A DNA stretch of 7,141 nt, from NCBI GenBank assembly GCA_002684175.1, contig NYUU01000033.1:1-7141 (forward strand). The letters are read 5' to 3'. Made by a program: the position numbers and the translations under genes. The stretch's first letter is position 1; each line of letters opens with the position of its first letter. The stretch is from Synechococcus sp. CPC35. GTDB taxonomy: Bacteria; Cyanobacteriota; Cyanobacteriia; PCC-6307; Cyanobiaceae. Below, piece after piece: positions 7,110 through 7,141 of this stretch. The notes below the pieces were generated by a model that saw only the letters and a list, made by a program, of their open reading frames with translations, did not search any database and was not told where the DNA came from.

Positions 7110-7141
7110 ATGCCGATGAAACCGATGGCCGGGCTGTTTCT
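7110..7141 (+). CDS. Possible start of a downstream gene (3' partial)
   Basis: An ATG 3 bases after the def stop opens a frame reading MPMKPMAGLF to the window edge, with further in-frame ATGs at 7116 and 7125. Only ten codons are visible, no clear ribosome binding site precedes it, and the product cannot be recognised. The tight spacing would suit co-transcription with def, but the open frame may be chance. Confidence 0.25.
   Translation, partial: MPMKPMAGLF

Noticed and set aside
1..7141. CRISPR arrays, tRNA or rRNA genes, insertion sequences, attachment sites, phage genes
   Set aside because: No spaced repeats, tRNA-like folds, transposase or integrase reading frames, or flanking inverted repeats were seen; nearly all bases are accounted for by housekeeping genes.

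Overview
The window looks like chromosomal DNA of a marine picocyanobacterium, most likely marine Synechococcus or a close alpha-cyanobacterial relative. The evidence is the sufB-sufC-sufD-sufS order with cyanobacterial-type proteins, a peptide deformylase with a long N-terminal extension starting MAGSFAQLAR, and a moderately high GC content over most of the window. I saw no copy of the HIP1 octamer GCGATCGC that is frequent in many other cyanobacteria. The genus assignment is inference from remembered family resemblance, not from a search.

Layout. Positions 1-4493 on the plus strand hold a compact operon for iron-sulfur cluster assembly: sufB (5' end cut off by the window edge), sufC after a 41-base AT-rich spacer, sufD almost touching sufC, and sufS overlapping sufD by an ATGA stop/start. 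After a gap of only 25 bases, a convergent minus-strand gene (4519-6450) encodes an S9-family (prolyl oligopeptidase-like) serine peptidase with an intact Ser-Asp-His triad. A 50-base divergent intergenic region separates it from def (about 6501-7106, plus strand), encoding peptide deformylase. The last 32 bases may begin another plus-strand gene. Coding density is very high and no stretch longer than 50 bases is non-coding.

How the genes work together. SufS takes sulfur from cysteine as a persulfide. SufB, SufC and SufD form the ATP-driven scaffold on which [Fe-S] clusters are built; in cyanobacteria this is the main route supplying photosystem I, ferredoxins and other Fe-S proteins. SufE or another sulfur carrier and the SufR repressor usually linked to this operon are not in the window; SufR would be expected to the left. 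The peptidase and deformylase act in protein maturation and turnover and have no obvious mechanistic link to Suf.

I found no undescribed system: every substantial open frame is a recognisable housekeeping gene. The features most worth a second look are a marked drop in GC content and change of codon style in sufB relative to the rest of the operon, an in-frame run of eight A at the ABC signature codons of sufC, and an extra cysteine next to the catalytic cysteine of SufS.
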